The notes under the pieces: model-generated
The model's input: only the letters and a program-made list of their open reading frames with translations
Database searches by the model: none
What the model was told of the DNA's origin: nothing
Position numbers and translations under genes: made by a program
DNA from: Aplidium turbinatum
Taxonomy: Eukaryota; Chordata; Ascidiacea; Aplousobranchia; Polyclinidae
Reading direction: 5' to 3'
Assembly: GCA_918807975.1 (NCBI GenBank)
Contig: OU964921.1
Span: 30,654,498-30,718,497 of the forward strand
DNA: 64,000 nucleotides
Shown here: piece by piece, positions 21,762 to 36,700 of the stretch
Position numbering within the stretch: the first letter of the stretch is position 1
Layout of the letters: every line of letters starts with the position of its first letter

Positions 21762-24700
21762 GTAAGTATTGTTTTTAATTTGTTTTTTGTGTGTTTGAAA
21801 AATTTGTATTTTGTTAAATGTATCAAAGAGAGATAACGAATTAGTTCAACAACAATATTTCTAGACTACATAGCTTAGATACTCCGATTTTTATTCTAAT
21901 TTACAGCTCCTAACCGTTTAAATACAATTTTTTCCTATTAATTCTTTAGATTAGATTTTGACCTATTAAATTTTGGTTGTCTTTTCTGTTTTTAGTTTAT
22001 TTGCCCACTTCATAGAAGTTTACCTCTAGTTGAAAACCTTCGAGATAGTCTGAATGGGTAGCGTAGACGTTACAATAATATTGCTATCCACATGCAATGC
22101 TTGCTGTGGTTGTCTGCACTTAGCCTAGTACTAACAACTAAACAATAATATTTTTATAACTTACGGAAAAATAATGATTGCTTATGAATTAAAATTTTCA
22201 ATATTAATCAACATGTGCTGCTTTTCATCCTTGTTAGTTGTCAATGTTACACAACTCTTTGACGGAATTACCAAACCTGCGGACAATCAAAAAATCAAAG
22301 AGTAACTTTGAATTAAAAGTGAACAAACTTTCTTGTAAATGTATGAATTTTAGAGCTTAGATTTCATTACTTTTTGTCTAATAATTTTTGCTAATAATCA
22401 ACGCACTCACAGCCCACACAAAACCTCCACTGGGACCCAAAGAGTCCGAAAATCCTAAATTGAAAATCAATGGTTTAAATATTTTTAAAGTCTGTACGTT
22501 TTAAGCAAGTCTTAAAATTGTCATAATAATTTCAATTCTAGTGAATGTTTTTTGTATAGCCCGTTGTTCAAGTGTTCCAATAAAAAAAATTCTGTTGTTG
22601 CTTACCCAGTAGTTCCACACATTTGTGCTGAAATCATTTTCTTAGCATACACCTATGACAACAATTGAAACTACTTGTTTCTTATGCGTTTAAATTGTGA
22701 AATATAGGAGCACTCTTTCTTCATTTCAGACTTCAAAAGAAGAACTTTTTTTCGATGAGCTATTGAAAAATGCAGAGATAGGGATAGCTTCTGTATACAT
22801 CATTGTATGCTTCGTGGGTAAGTCATTTACAGATTGTCAAAGGTACCTACAAAATATGTAAAATTATTGAAATCGTTAGAAAGTAGAAAATTTCAATAAT
22901 GCTTTTCTATAAGTTCTGATCTCTTTGTTACAGTAACAAAGTAAAATCGACGTGGGTATTAACTAGGGACGGTACACTACGGGACGCGCAACTCCGTTGT
23001 TCCTTCAACATTAGAAGGGTCAATTGCAAATTTGACATTTTTTTACGCTTTAATGCAGGCTTGCTTTCAACTAAAAACCTTAAATTACTTTAAAACCAAC
23101 TTAACTCTTCTTACATAACCCATAAAAAGTAAAATATTTTGTAAATTAGAAAAAAACGTAACCCTTCTAGTGTTGCGGATAAGCCAAAAGCGGATGAAGT
23201 TTCGCATCCCTATGATTTACAATCCCTAGTATTAACGTAAGGTCAGGGTCACATTACTAATTTCTAGAATTATCATGGAACATTCTGCTGCCATATAAGG
23301 TCCATTAGCAGACTTCTATTGAAAGGTTTATGACCTGCGCTAAAATGCAAGGTATACTGTAATTACTTTAATATCTGTAATCACTTTAAAAAAAGTAATT
23401 TTGCTTTGTCATAAAAAATTGACAACAAAGTAGTTAAACAACAAAGTTCAAACTACTGTATAACGAAACCAACGAAACAAAAAGCAATCGAAGAGTATTG
23501 GGGCAGCATTGTAACCTAATTTTTTTCGTGACCAGAGCACACTGTTGCGCAGAAAAGATTAAGAGTTGGTGCTGAACTACGAACGTAGAGATAAGAGATT
23601 AAAAAATATACCTTCTAAAGAAAGAAATGTTTAAACTTGTCTAAAAAGTTTGATTATAATTATTGATGATTTAACATGTTCTATAATAAATAAAAAAGCG
23701 ACTTAGCCTACCTTGCATTCAGCACAAAGATGAGTAACTTACTTGTAGACAACTCTATAGCCTACTACACAGCGGCGTACGTAGGGGAAGCACTAGGCCA
23801 TGCCCCTCCTTAAAAATGTCTTTTTAGGCATTATTGTGGTTGTGTATTGCAAACATGTTACTGCTTAAGAGTGATTTTGGATAGCAGAGTCGTATCAACC
23901 TCACCCGTACCCATTGGGGGGAGGGGGGAGGAAGCAGAGCTGTTTTGAGACCAACTGATTTCAGTTTGCTTACTGCTTTTTGGGCTATTAGAAATGACAA
24001 AATGTTGTAAACACTGCTACAGAAGCTCAACATTCAATAGCTCAACTCACGTAAGACCATATTTATTGCTATCAACAAGCTATCTTGTTGAAGTATCTTG
24101 CATTCAACTAAGCGTCTTATCTTTTTATTTCAAAACAAACACTGCGTTATTTTTTTCCTTATTATTAGTTTTGTATTTCAAGTGTGGAGCAATTGTAAAT
24201 TTTAGAGACAGTCTTTTTCATAGCCAAATTATCCTCTGAAAACAGCCCGGTAGCTTATAATCTTCCAGTTATTTTTGTTAAACTCCATATTCCTTGGCCT
24301 TGCTTTGTAGTTAAAGATGAAGTCCTAACAGAAGGTGGAGAAAGTCTGATGATTTTGATTCAAATTCACAACCCATAGTTTAAAAAACATTTTAGGCACC
24401 GTCACTAAAACATGAGGGGCCACTGGTGGATTTCTGGGGGGGGGGGGGGAGTATGAGATGGTGCTCACACGACTCTCTGGGGTAGGCCTTCTTTTTCATT
24501 ATAGAGTATATGTTCAGAGTGGTTAATTTATGTTTAAAGTACCTTAACCCTATTTCCTGTGACCCTTTTTCGCAAGATGACTTGCGGACCGGGGTTGGTC
24601 CGACCCAAGCACTTTAAACTTTAAACGCATAATATAACTCATAAACGGCTTGACATAATTCAATCAAACTTTCACACAATACAGCAAAATTATCTGGGAA

Positions 24701-27700
24701 TACATAACCAATAATACTTTTTACTTAATGTTGACAGGTTGTTACAAATAAGCTTAGGTATTTATTTGAAGGTTGATCATATTTTATATTTTGATTTTTG
24801 AAATAGTGTCTTCATATATTGCATTCGATATTGAAGTTTTCACAAAAAAGTTTGACTAATGCTTTAATTAACCCTTTAATGCCCGGACTACTTTCTACAA
24901 ACGAAAAAAATTTTTTTTTTGTTTTTTAGTGACATTTGTGACCCAATAAATCCATTTTTATCAAAAATTTTATTTTTTGTGTTTTAAATAAAAAAATTAA
25001 AAATGTTGCCAAATGGCTACATTGGGCATACAGAGTGCGCAAATATGAAAATTCGTAGATGCAAATTATCCTGTAAATTCGATCGCTGAAGGTCAAAAAC
25101 CGAAGAAGAAATGTTATATGCATTTTACAAAGAGTAACCAGAAAACTAAAATGGCTTTAAGATTCTTTGGCAGGCTATTTGCAATTTATATTATATTCCT
25201 CCGGAGGAATTTGCTGACATTTCGATTACAGATGCTCTATCAAGGGATTCACTTCGATTGTCATAGCCTTCCTCGTCTCTTTTCTTCATATCTGTGTTAT
25301 CATTGAAGTGCATGCAACAGCGTTTCAAATCTGTTGCGTGGCATTCAGTCAGCTATTAGAGAGTATCTCGTTCGTCTTTCCCATTACATCCTTCTCGAAG
25401 GCATCTTTACAATACTGATGTGTAGGAGGAGCACTCCTATAAGCTTTTCATTTCAGCAATAGATGTAGTCAAGACATGTCCGTCTTTTTGATGAGCGTAG
25501 AGTTTTGATTCACGGACAATATTTCCAAACAGCTCGTCATCAAAAAACTCTAAAAAATACTCCAAAGAGGTTTCATATTCAGATAGAGTATACCCTTGAT
25601 CCTCCCACTGAACATCCAAACTGGGTTTAAATACCTCTTTCTTCCACGTACTCTGGCGTTTTGTGGTTTTACTGGTTGAGCGTTTTGTCGGTTGAACCTC
25701 TTTCACACTTTTCTCAACCACTTCAACTTGTGGCTGTCTTGTAGTAGAAGGCGCCGAAGATAACCTTGATGAAGAACTGAAGAAGTAGGCATTCCGCATC
25801 TTCATCGGACTCATCCTCTTACTCTGAAATGTCACCAGCGGGCACAACTATCGCAATATCCCATTCAACACCAAATCTACATTATTTTCATCAATTGTAG
25901 ATAATTCAGGCAGCGTTACAGTAAAGAACGTATCTGCATAAAAAGTAAAAAAAAATCAGAAATTTATTCTATTCCATCGAATTTGGACTCTTTCTACGCC
26001 CAATGTAGCCATTTGGCTACATCAAAATTTCGGGTAACATAACTAAGATTAAAAACATTAACTTCAAAATTAAAGTATTTAGTCTAGTTATTTGTTGATA
26101 TGACTTTGTGAAAACACACAAAAGTGCAATAATTTCTTCAAATAAACAAATCTGCAGTGCTCTGAAGCTGCCTCATTTTCTGACTATTTCAACTTTTCAA
26201 TGGTCACCTCATCACCATGCTTTCTTCGGAAGGGAATTGTGGGTAATTAGTGTTTCCAATAAATTTCTTTGCTATTATTGTCTTCACAAGAGATAGAATG
26301 GTGGATTAAACCATGACAAGGAAACTTATTTGTTTTTAAAAAAGTTACAGGGGCCCCTCAATTAAGATGTGCCAATTGGCTACACTGGGCATTAAAGGGT
26401 TAAGCTAAGGACATTGTCTGTCAATGGAATTACTACACTTTTTGTTTATCCGTTTAAGGCCTAATATTATGCTTTTCGTATTCACATAATTATCTAATAA
26501 TTCAATCCGTAAATACACTGGCATACGCAAAGGCTGTGAGAGTTTATATTTCACCTACAGATAGCCTCAGCTACCTTACCTTTTCTAAACTGTAAAGTAG
26601 CATTAAGGTAGCCTACTCTTGATCAAGTTATGTTAAATTATATCGAATGTTTCCCTCCAACAGTAACAAAATCCTACGTACGCTGTTGAAGGTAGGCTAC
26701 CCTTAATACGCGTGGTTCATTGGATTGAGTAACCCGACTACGTCGTCTGCGTAAAACATTATATGCAAACAGTGTTGGGCGCGATAACTCATTTTTCAGT
26801 TGAGCGATAACAATAATAATCGATAAACAAAAAGTACCTAAAGCGATAACGATAAACGATAAATCAAAAAAAAGTTAAGCGATAACGATAAACGATAAAA
26901 TTATCGCCGATAATGTCCAATAATGATAATTTTTTTTTTCTTGATGAGCGCTGCCCCATCCCATGCAGCACGAACTGGTTTTATCAACATGACGAAAAAT
27001 CGAACATAATATACTGTAAAGGGACTGTCACAATCAATGTGCGAGGTCTCGCGACGGGCTGCTTGTATCTTGACCGAACGTGCTGTTTTGATTGTAAAAT
27101 TCTTATGCTATAGGTTATCATCGGTTATTGTCCTCTAGTAACCTTTGATTGCGAGATCTCTGTTATGTAATGTATTTCCAAAACATTCATTCAGAACAAA
27201 CCTGGAATGTTCTTTTGTTTTCCACGATTGCCAACTGTCGTTTGTCATTACGTCATAAGGATGTTTAGCAGTAGATCTGTGATTGCGAAATCTTTATTAT
27301 GTAATGTATTTTCTAGATCATTCTACTGCTACGTGCAGATCTAGAAGCTTCTTTAACTTGCTTGTTTACGTTTATTGCAACGTGACAGAACAATGAGTCC
27401 TTATGATGTAACATTACGTAACCTTCTCGAAGTTACTAGACCAAACAACCTGCTATAAATAGTGGTGTGAATTGGTATAAATAGTTGAGTGGTATAAATA
27501 GTTGAGTTTATTATGAGAGTTGTGTTATGAGTTGTAGATTGGTAAAAGGTACAAAAATTATTGTTGATTGAGATTTGAAGTAATTGAATACAAGTAGATG
27601 AGAATTGGTACTGATATAAATTGTGTTCGAAATTACAGTTATTTGAGGAGCCGTTCGTTAAAGTCCTTCAAGAATTTTCATTATCATTTCACCAGTAGAA

Positions 27701-30700
27701 ACATTTGACATTTAATTGACTGCCTTTCGGTAATATCCCATTAAACTAAGTCATTGAACCTTTCCAAGTCTTTTTCCTGGTAAGATATAGAAAGAAACTG
27801 TGACAGGGACAAAACTTTTGTAAGTTATGCATGAATAGAATCGCAACAGCGGCAGTGGGTATCGAATCTTCAATCTCTTGATCCAGAATCAAACTACTGA
27901 GGTAACCGCCGTGCTTATAATTATACCTTCAGATACCAGTTGGATGCTTTTATCCATTGAGTTACACTGCTGCTTACATGCAGTAGGCAAAATAATTAAA
28001 TCAATACCATAAAAAATTCCAAACTTACATGCAGTAAGCAAATGCAGTAGGCAAAATAATTAAATCAATACCATAAAAAATTCCAAACTTTGTATTTTGC
28101 TTTCTGCTTAAAGGGCTGTTTACAGCAAAGTCAGCAATAATTGAAAAAATTCCAAAAAACGCAAAATGCTTGAAAATTTATCAGTAATCTCAAGCTTGTC
28201 AAATTAGTCGTGTTTGTTTTAGAACAATAACATAATTATCGTAATTTACTGATAAATTCAGATAATTTTCTTTTTTGTTTTCTTTGTGAACACTATCATT
28301 ACATCAATGGCAGAACGCTGAGTTGTTGAAATAAAAATTACAATATAGGCACTGGATTAGTGATAACAAAAATATTTGATTGAGGTAGGCTATGTCGCAT
28401 AGGTAAATGAGAAAGGGATATTGTATTTAGCATAATTTTACCACGCAACTCGATGCGCCTATTGTCATGCAAAAACTACTACAAGATGCAAAAAATGTGA
28501 TGTCGGTCTACATGTCAAATGCTTCAAGCAATATCATATTCCGCAATGACTTGTTTCAGTGATGTTGTGTTACTTTGCTAATTTTCATCTTCATATTTTT
28601 TGAACTTTCATTTCAATAAAATGCTCGATGACAATAATGACATGACAAGACATGAACAAGACATTTCCCATTTATCACTTTGAGCAATAAGTAAAACGTA
28701 ATAGGCCTACCACTTACGCATTACGCACAAGAAACTTGTGAAATTTGATAACGGGTTTGCCTAGCGTCCTATATATAGGATGGCTTTTTTCTCAAAAAGT
28801 ACAAACACAATTATGAAAAAAATAATTGTGATATGTTTTTTAGGTCATAATTATGCAATATTTAAATTTTCCGAAAATTTTTTTAAGTTATTTCACTTTC
28901 GGCACAAATGGGTTAACTTTTTAAGTTAAATGACACTTACGCATTTGGTTATTATTTTTGGATTAAAGTTATATCGCCAAGCTAGAAAAAAATCGATGTT
29001 ACAGTCTATAACCGATATTGTGCTGTTATTGTGTGTGAATTTTGTCTTTTAAACTGAGTTTGTGGTGTAACCGCACGTCTCAAGGCAAGTTCTTGCAATT
29101 TTAGTTAATCTACTTATCTAAAGATTTAATGCACTTAAAACAGTAAGTTTCATGTTTTGACGAGAGAGATTTTATTTTTTTACGACAATTACTAAAAAAC
29201 TAACACTTCCAACGAGAAACAGAAAACACAAGAAGGGCGTGCCCCCTTCCCTGACAACGACCTGTGCACACACACTTCAGGCACTAAAGAAGAACTGGTT
29301 TCAATTTTAGTTTCATTAACTAGATGGCTAGTAAAAATATTACTTTTCATGGTCTTTCCACTTGTGTGTTGATCCGAAATAAAATTTAGCGGCGATTATC
29401 GGCGATAATCAAATATTACCTTTGGCGATAACGATAAACGATAACTGAAAAAATAATTGAGCGATAACGATAGGCGATAAAAATTTATCGCCGATAATTA
29501 TCGCCGGTAAATTATCGCCGATAATGCCCATCACTGTAATGCAAACTTCACAATGTAGATTTTAACAACCTGTTTTAACCTGATGCTTCGAGTTCGTTGT
29601 AATAGTAGCGAGTTGCACTAGCTTTTGGAACACAGTTCCCAAGTCATGTGTGTGCTATGACGTGTGGTGTTGAAATCAGTGAGTCGTTCTTTAATGCTGC
29701 TCTTTTGTTTGGCGTGAGACTGCTGGCTGTTGAGTTTCTGTGTTGTTAGGCGTTATTGCTGTGAAATTTTGTCAGCAAATAAGCGTTGTTTTAATTTGTT
29801 TTCGTTTCGAAAGCATTTCGAACGGTCCCTTTTCCCTTTGAGAAAATCTTGCGTACGCCGCTGCTTGTACAAAGCTGCGTACTGAGTAAAGCTTTGTGCC
29901 GTGAACTATGTGGTGTGGTACTGATGAACCCAACCTTATCGCCGAAGCACATGTCTATCGATGTCTTCTCTTGCTACACTTAGTTGCCGAAAAGCGCTTC
30001 GCATTACCTTTATTTAAAAAGAAATGAATTAATTCCGAACAAGACCAAAAAGTTTCTGTTTGTACGGGGTCTAATAATTTACGAAAATTTTAAAACGCAA
30101 GGTTTCATTTAGCACATTAACTAAAAAAAATACAATCTTAAACAGTCTACACAACTTTCTTCTACAATCTTTCTGTTTACAAACCGATTCACCTGTTTCA
30201 TCTCTTGTTTCATGTTAAAGTGAGTTACTTTATTTCTAACCCAGACAGCCACTTTGTCGGGTCCAGGTTTGGTAAAGATCTCGTCAGATCCGTACCCATT
30301 CTGGTCAAGATCAGAACTAGATAAAGTAGGCTAGTTGTCTAAGAAGTTTTTGGCGACATTTTTTATTTAGGATTCCCTTAGGTCGGCGAGTACGAAGGGC
30401 ACTTCTTATGGTTATGACTGCAACTTTTATCATAACAGTTTTTGATTTTACTTCAACGGAGCATAAGAATACCTGCATCTGCGGAATAAAAACTGCTATT
30501 TATGTAAACTGTCCGATTCAGTAAGTTAATAGATATGAGCTGTGGCAACATCGAATATTCTGTGTATGAGTTTTCAGCATATTTTTCATTTTTTATTTTG
30601 CAACGATTTGCATAAAAATATCGATACATAGCCTACAGTGCACCGCATCAAATGTAATTTTGGTTTGCAGTGACAGTGAGTGATTATAAGATGTAGCCTA

Positions 30701-33700
30701 CAATGTTGCCTACAATATACAATAAAATTATGCATAACCTACAGATTAACTTAGGCTATTAACATGCGTTGTTCTTTTATTGGTAAAAAAAGCAAAAAAT
30801 CGTTTTTTTAAATTGACACTGGTTTGCAAAATATTCAAAGATTAAAAAAAAACCTAGATACCTGGTGAGTTTTTTTTTTATTCTAGGCTACTTTCTATTC
30901 TGATTTCTATTTGTAATATCTGTAGAAATACTTTTTTTGTCAACTGACTGGCTTGAAAACAGCTGGCATAGATGGGTGTTTCGATATTAGTTGCCGGGAG
31001 AGTTCACTTGGAGATTCTTACATGATGGGCTATGCAGATAGATAAATATTGCTATTCAACTCCATATACAAAATACGTTATTTTTACTTGTTGAATTATT
31101 TTTCATTTCAAAATAGCTTCAACATTCTGTTTTGCATATGACTTCGCTTCTTCTAATGACTTCCTTTTTTTCTTAGGTGTGCTGGGAAACGGAATGACCT
31201 TATGTTTATTAAGAGCTAAGTGTACACTTGATATTACGGATATTTACATTTGCAATTTAGCTGTCAGTGATATGTCTACTCTTTTAACGCTTCCATTACT
31301 GGCCACTGACATGTTAAGCAGGTAATAAGAATATATTGATGTAATGAGCTAAAACAGTAGGCCTACTGATAGCCTACACTGTATGGGCTACTGAGCCATC
31401 ATCTCGGTAACTACGGTAACTACAAGGTGCGTGTGCTGTGTGTTTCAGCTGCAGTTATATAATTGACAAGGAAAACTTCGTTTGCATAAAAGAGATAGTG
31501 GGCCACAGAATTTTTTGCTTGATGAAAATGGGCCACAAAAGAAAAAAATCTGAAAACCACTGGTCTAATATATGATTATAGACCTAATTATATACAGTAC
31601 ATGACTGCAGAAAAAGCACTACCGTTTTACTTTATCTCATCAGCACAGTAAACGTGCACGGGATAAAACCAACACTTCCTGCAAGTAGTGATGCTACTTA
31701 AGGTGGTGACGATAAAAAGCCTTCTTAGTATATAAAACACAATACAAAAAAATTTAGCGAGGCGATTTTTTATTTTACAATTTTACCCATTTTCCTTAAA
31801 TGCAGAAGCAGTAAGCATTTTACTGCAGGTCCAGTGAGTATAGTCACTCCCACCCGGTTAGTTCAGCGGTTAAGCGCCGGACTCAAAATCAAGCAGCGCT
31901 AGTTCGGCTCAGGGTGTGCGCTTAAGATACGTATTTCAAGAATGCTCCTCATTCAGAGGAACCAAGTGCATGGAATAATTTTCAGGCAACAACACTTCAA
32001 CAGTGGAAACCTTCACTCTGTCAATCTCGGTAACCGGCCCTGCGTCAAAAGCCTCTACATTCTACAACTATGCAAAACTACCAGCAAAAACCTATCAAAG
32101 GCTTTGTCAGTCCGACGATAAAAGTTTAAAACCAGCCAACCAACCAAGCAATGTAGCAGCAAGGATGCAAGATGTGTTCGAAAATTGCTCATTTAGTATG
32201 AATCAAGAGAATTACATAAATGCAGAGGAAAGATACAATAGTTAGAAAATTCATTGTGTTGGATTTGTTATGTGAAATCAATTATCTCTACCGACGATGG
32301 TTTTTTGGTTTTGTGTAGAAACATATGGCCGTTTGGTTGGTTTGTATGCAAAGTGATGGCTTCGACGGCTTACATAAGCATATGCGCCAGCGTGTACATC
32401 ATTGCGTGTATGACTATTGATCGATTTGAGGTAAGCGTTGCATTCTTAGAATCTAACAAAACGCTCAAACTTTCAGTAAAGTATATAGGCCTATGTCATC
32501 TCATTAAAAGCCATCCAGTAGTACTTTTTGATGGTCATAATAGCAACAATATTACTCATAATTATTCTCAAAATATTCAAATGACCTTGTTTCTCAACTT
32601 TTTATGGAAAAGACGTATTTTCGTCAGTACTAAAAGATATAAAAGGCTGTACAAATAATGTCCAGTAGGCTACATATCTGTATTTATTTACCACTATACG
32701 ACATTACTTTGTGACTAATTACACAAATCGTGTAGTATTCTGGTGTCTGAAACAATATCTGCCCGAGTTAAAGTGCATATGTAAGGTAAACTACCTATTG
32801 TGATAGCCTACCAAAGAAAAACAGTTAAAAGATTTACTAAATACCAAAGAAGCTGCTGCTTTTGTTAGCACCCTTGTGGGTTTGCTTCTGGGAAAAAAGT
32901 GATATTCTTTGTTGAAAAATCAGCAAAATAATTGTAATGTACGATAACGCCTGAAAGTTACGACAACTAGAATAAACCAATTTGTAAAAAATCGCGCACC
33001 CAATTTATTACAACCTGGGTAGAGATGAGCGATGTTTTTCAACAACCAGCTTAAGCGGGAGTCGAACCATGATTTAGCCTTATCCGCTGCGCCATCTCAC
33101 CGCATAAGATGTGAACAAACCTAAAAACTTGAAATCTAAATTCTAAAAAAACTTAGATTTCTACAATTACAAAACAGTTAATAAAATTTGGATTTAAACT
33201 TTGAGAATTAAAGTGGTCTCGTTTCAAGGGCGTAGCTATAGAAAGTGGCAACAAGAACATCTCAGGACACAGTGAATAAGGTATCAAGATTATAATGGAA
33301 GTAGCCTACCACTGTTCCGGTAAATTAAAAATTCTATGAGAGTTTGAATAATATAAAAGTTGAGGTCAGAAAAAGCAAATACATTTATTGGGGACTGGGG
33401 GATTGCCTCCTAGACACAAATCTGCAAATTTACCATTTTTGACAATTTTTTACGCATTTTTAAAGCCCAATAGTCTAGTCTTTTTTGTAGATCTAGTCTC
33501 TATTTGAGCATGTGAAAGAAATTAAAGCATGATGTCTGTAAAATTTGAATTTTTTGTTTGTTTTTATTAAAAACTGAAGTTAATGTAATTTTTTCTGCAC
33601 TTCACACAAGGATTTCAATGATTTATTTTGACAAAGCGTAATTGGGCTTTACGAGGGTAGGAGAAGGTAGGTAGGTCTATAGTTCGATCATACATATTTT

Positions 33701-36700
33701 TCATTTTTTTGTATTTAAAATTAGTTAGAAAAGCTGTAGTTATTTTTACTAGTTATTTTTTGCTATGATTATTATTTCTCTGTGTGTTTCATGACTTCCA
33801 TGTATCGGTGTCATTTCGAAGTCTTTTCGACGTGCTTCCTCCTCCATTCGTAATAAGCAAGGCATACTTCCCCTCATCCTTCCATTGCCATTGAAAAATA
33901 TTAACTTTCATATGAACATAATTTAGTTGAGTGAACAATATTTTACGTTGAAATGTCGCACTTTTTATATATATATATTTTTTTTAAATACCCAATTCCT
34001 ATTTATTACATACGCTGGTCACATCAGTCACACATGCCTTGCCTCACAGGTTAGGTTAATTCTCAAGTAGTTGAACGATCAAAGGGTACAAAACATTTAT
34101 GCACTAACGTAAGAAATTGCATGATTTTTTCGTTTAATTTTGGGAGAAAAGGGCACGCGAAGGAGTTCCTTTAAATCCACTACTGGGCACAGGAGACGCA
34201 AATATTGCTTTACATTTTGCATAAGAATGCACACAGCTTAACAATCACGGCTTACAATTTTTCATTAATGAGAGAAAAAGTGCCATTGCATTTGCATCCA
34301 CTGGCTGAAAACTCTATCTATGCCGCTGTCTCTTCCTGGTACATAAGCTGTTTTGATATGGTGTTTTTCAAAGTTTTAGCTGCAATTCTACCATTTATCG
34401 TAGGCATTTTAGTGCTTTGTTGGTAAAAACTAAACACTCAGTTTTACTTCTACTGAATATAACTGTTTTTTTTCATTTGTTTGAACAGTATACGTTTTAA
34501 ATTTGTTCTTTCGACGACTGTACTGTCAGCACAACTGACTGACGAAACGTCGGAAATAAAAAAGCTAATTATCATTTCAACATCTTGTGATAGTCTATTA
34601 GACTCTAGTCTACAGTCACCCGAAGAGCGCAAGAAATTAATCTATAATCTGTAAGGCCTAATGAAAAGGCCCATTCTGTATTTAAAGTTTGTGTCGCACT
34701 CTTTGCTGTTTTATGCATTTCAGAGCGTTCTGCTTGCTGTAAAGATGGTGGGAAAAAGAACCAAATTTCGCGCTAAACTTATTTTGTCAATTGCTTGGCT
34801 GATCGCTTTTATCTATATGCTTCCTACTGTGTACTTTGCGACACTTAAGTAAGTGTTTAGTTCTTGTAAGAGACACAAAACCACAACACTTATTAAGCTT
34901 TTCACATGCTTTGTTAGATTTGAGTTTAGGATACTTTTCGACAAATTAAATGACTTAGAAATAAAGTTAAAAGTTAAATTACACTGCCAAAATATTAATT
35001 TAAAAATAGATTACGTTAGATTGTATGCTTGCTTGCAGATTTTAAAAAAGAGTATAATTTCTTGTTTGTTTTATTTTTTAGAGATAAACGCTGCACTCTT
35101 CAATACTCCAGGCAAGTACAAGTTCATATCATCTTTAAGGCAGTTATTAGTTATTGTAGCGGTTTTCAAATTGGAAAAAAAATTACCTGAATATCCGAAG
35201 CTACGTTTAACTTTTAATGGTGCGATTACGATTATTCATCATACTCCTTGTCTTAGCAAACTTTGCCTATAGCCAATATGAATATTTTACATTTTTGCTA
35301 GTAAAGCAAAAACAAAATTAATTATACAAGGTGTATGAGATTGGCAAATATTTATGCACAACTTCTGAGACATACCACTTTATCTGGTCGATATCTTTAC
35401 CAGATCGAGTAGGCCATGGCCACCTGTAGATGCGGCCTGATTTGTCACATTTTGCAGATTTTGATTACAGCTACTGCTAGTGCTTAACTGACATTTTTTG
35501 AGATGTTTTTACTTTTTGCGGTTTCCTAATGACATACAACTTTTTTGTCGCCTTGAGGAAGCAGTAGCAAATGAGAAAAAGCAAGTTGAAAAATGCAAAA
35601 TCAGACTGTTATTGAAAAATTAACAGTCTGACTAAAATCATCGAAATCAAATTTTCTTTGTTTTTCAACATCTGAGGATGTTAAAACCTATTGTGTCATC
35701 TGAGGAAAAGAATGAAGAAAGCGTAAAAATCTAATTTTTAGAAAAATTTGTTTAAACGTTCGCTCAAAGTTAGAAAAACCTAGAAATTTCTGCAAAATGT
35801 GACAAATCAGGCCGTATCTTTAGGTGGCCATGAGTAGGCCTATATGGATCTGACCAGATCTTTAGCAAATTTATTTGGTTTCAAAAATCAAGCAATTTAA
35901 TTTCAATATGCGTTCGAAATAAAACATACAAGAATATCAAACCGCAGAAAGCGTCGCCTTTACTCTCCTATAGGCTTGTTCCCATCAAGGCAGGTGTGTT
36001 AGGTGCGTTTCAACCGTTTTCGCATGGGCTTCGGGATTTTCACATCGATGAGTGGCATCTTTTCCCTGCAAATGTGGCGCTAAGAAGCAAACCTAAATAA
36101 GAAGCAAACCTAATGGAAAACCTAATGGCGTTATTGTGAAAACTTTAAAGTGTAAAAAAGCGCAGTTTAATAATTGCAAGGCAGCAAAACTAATAAATAA
36201 TAATAATAACAATGCTTTCATTTGCGCCCATTGCGATAACATACAGTACACTGCGATCACAGATGCGATACAACAGACGACAGGAAGCAGTGAAGTGACA
36301 TATAGGCCTAGTCTTCGAGTCAGCTGCTCCCCTTATTTTGGCTTTCTTTCATTTTCCGTTCTACAAAGAAGTATATTAAAATTCTTGAAATTTTTTTTAC
36401 ACAACTGTGTGCAAGGGCTATCTGGCCTACTTTAAAAATGCTTTTAATCCTAATATTCTAGACGCACTTTTCATGACCAACATACCATCGATAACGCTAA
36501 TGCATCATATGTGTGATTTCAAGATTATGTGTTATATCATAAATAGACTAGCATGGTGAGTTTGTTCAAGCTTAAAATTATTTCCCTAGTGTGTGAAGAT
36601 CGGACCAAGCCACATTTGGATGGCAATGCATTGAAAACTATAACTGAAGTTAATTTGATTCCTGTTCAGCATCGGAAGCATGTCGATCAACACCGTACAA

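Larger units (their letters stand above)
23770..29863. mobile_element. Outer hAT-like element (CAGCGGCGTACG ends) hosting a nest
   Basis: Left end CAGCGGCGTACGTAGGGG and right end CTTGCGTACGCCGCTG are inverted. Flanks CTACTACA and CTTGTACA agree at 6 of 8. After removing the insertions at 24872-26399 and 26770-29536, about 1.8 kb of non-coding sequence remains. Related ends occur at 15695 and 26516. The pairing of ends is inferred; they could belong to two different copies. Confidence 0.45.

Noticed and set aside
31470-31565. GGGCCAC...AAAACCACTGG, resembling a hAT right end near the TM2 exon.
   Set aside because: No matching left end was found upstream.
32003-32245. An 80-codon ORF in the GPCR intron.
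   Set aside because: It lies inside a tRNA-derived SINE and has no protein-like motif.
34488-34650. An open segment with acceptor and donor in the GPCR intron before TM4 (RFKFVLSTTVLSAQLTDE, then ERKKLIYN).
   Set aside because: The flanking GPCR exons already join in phase 0 with a normal loop length, and the GACGAAACGTCGG phrase with its AT-rich tail looks like the 3' part of a repeat.
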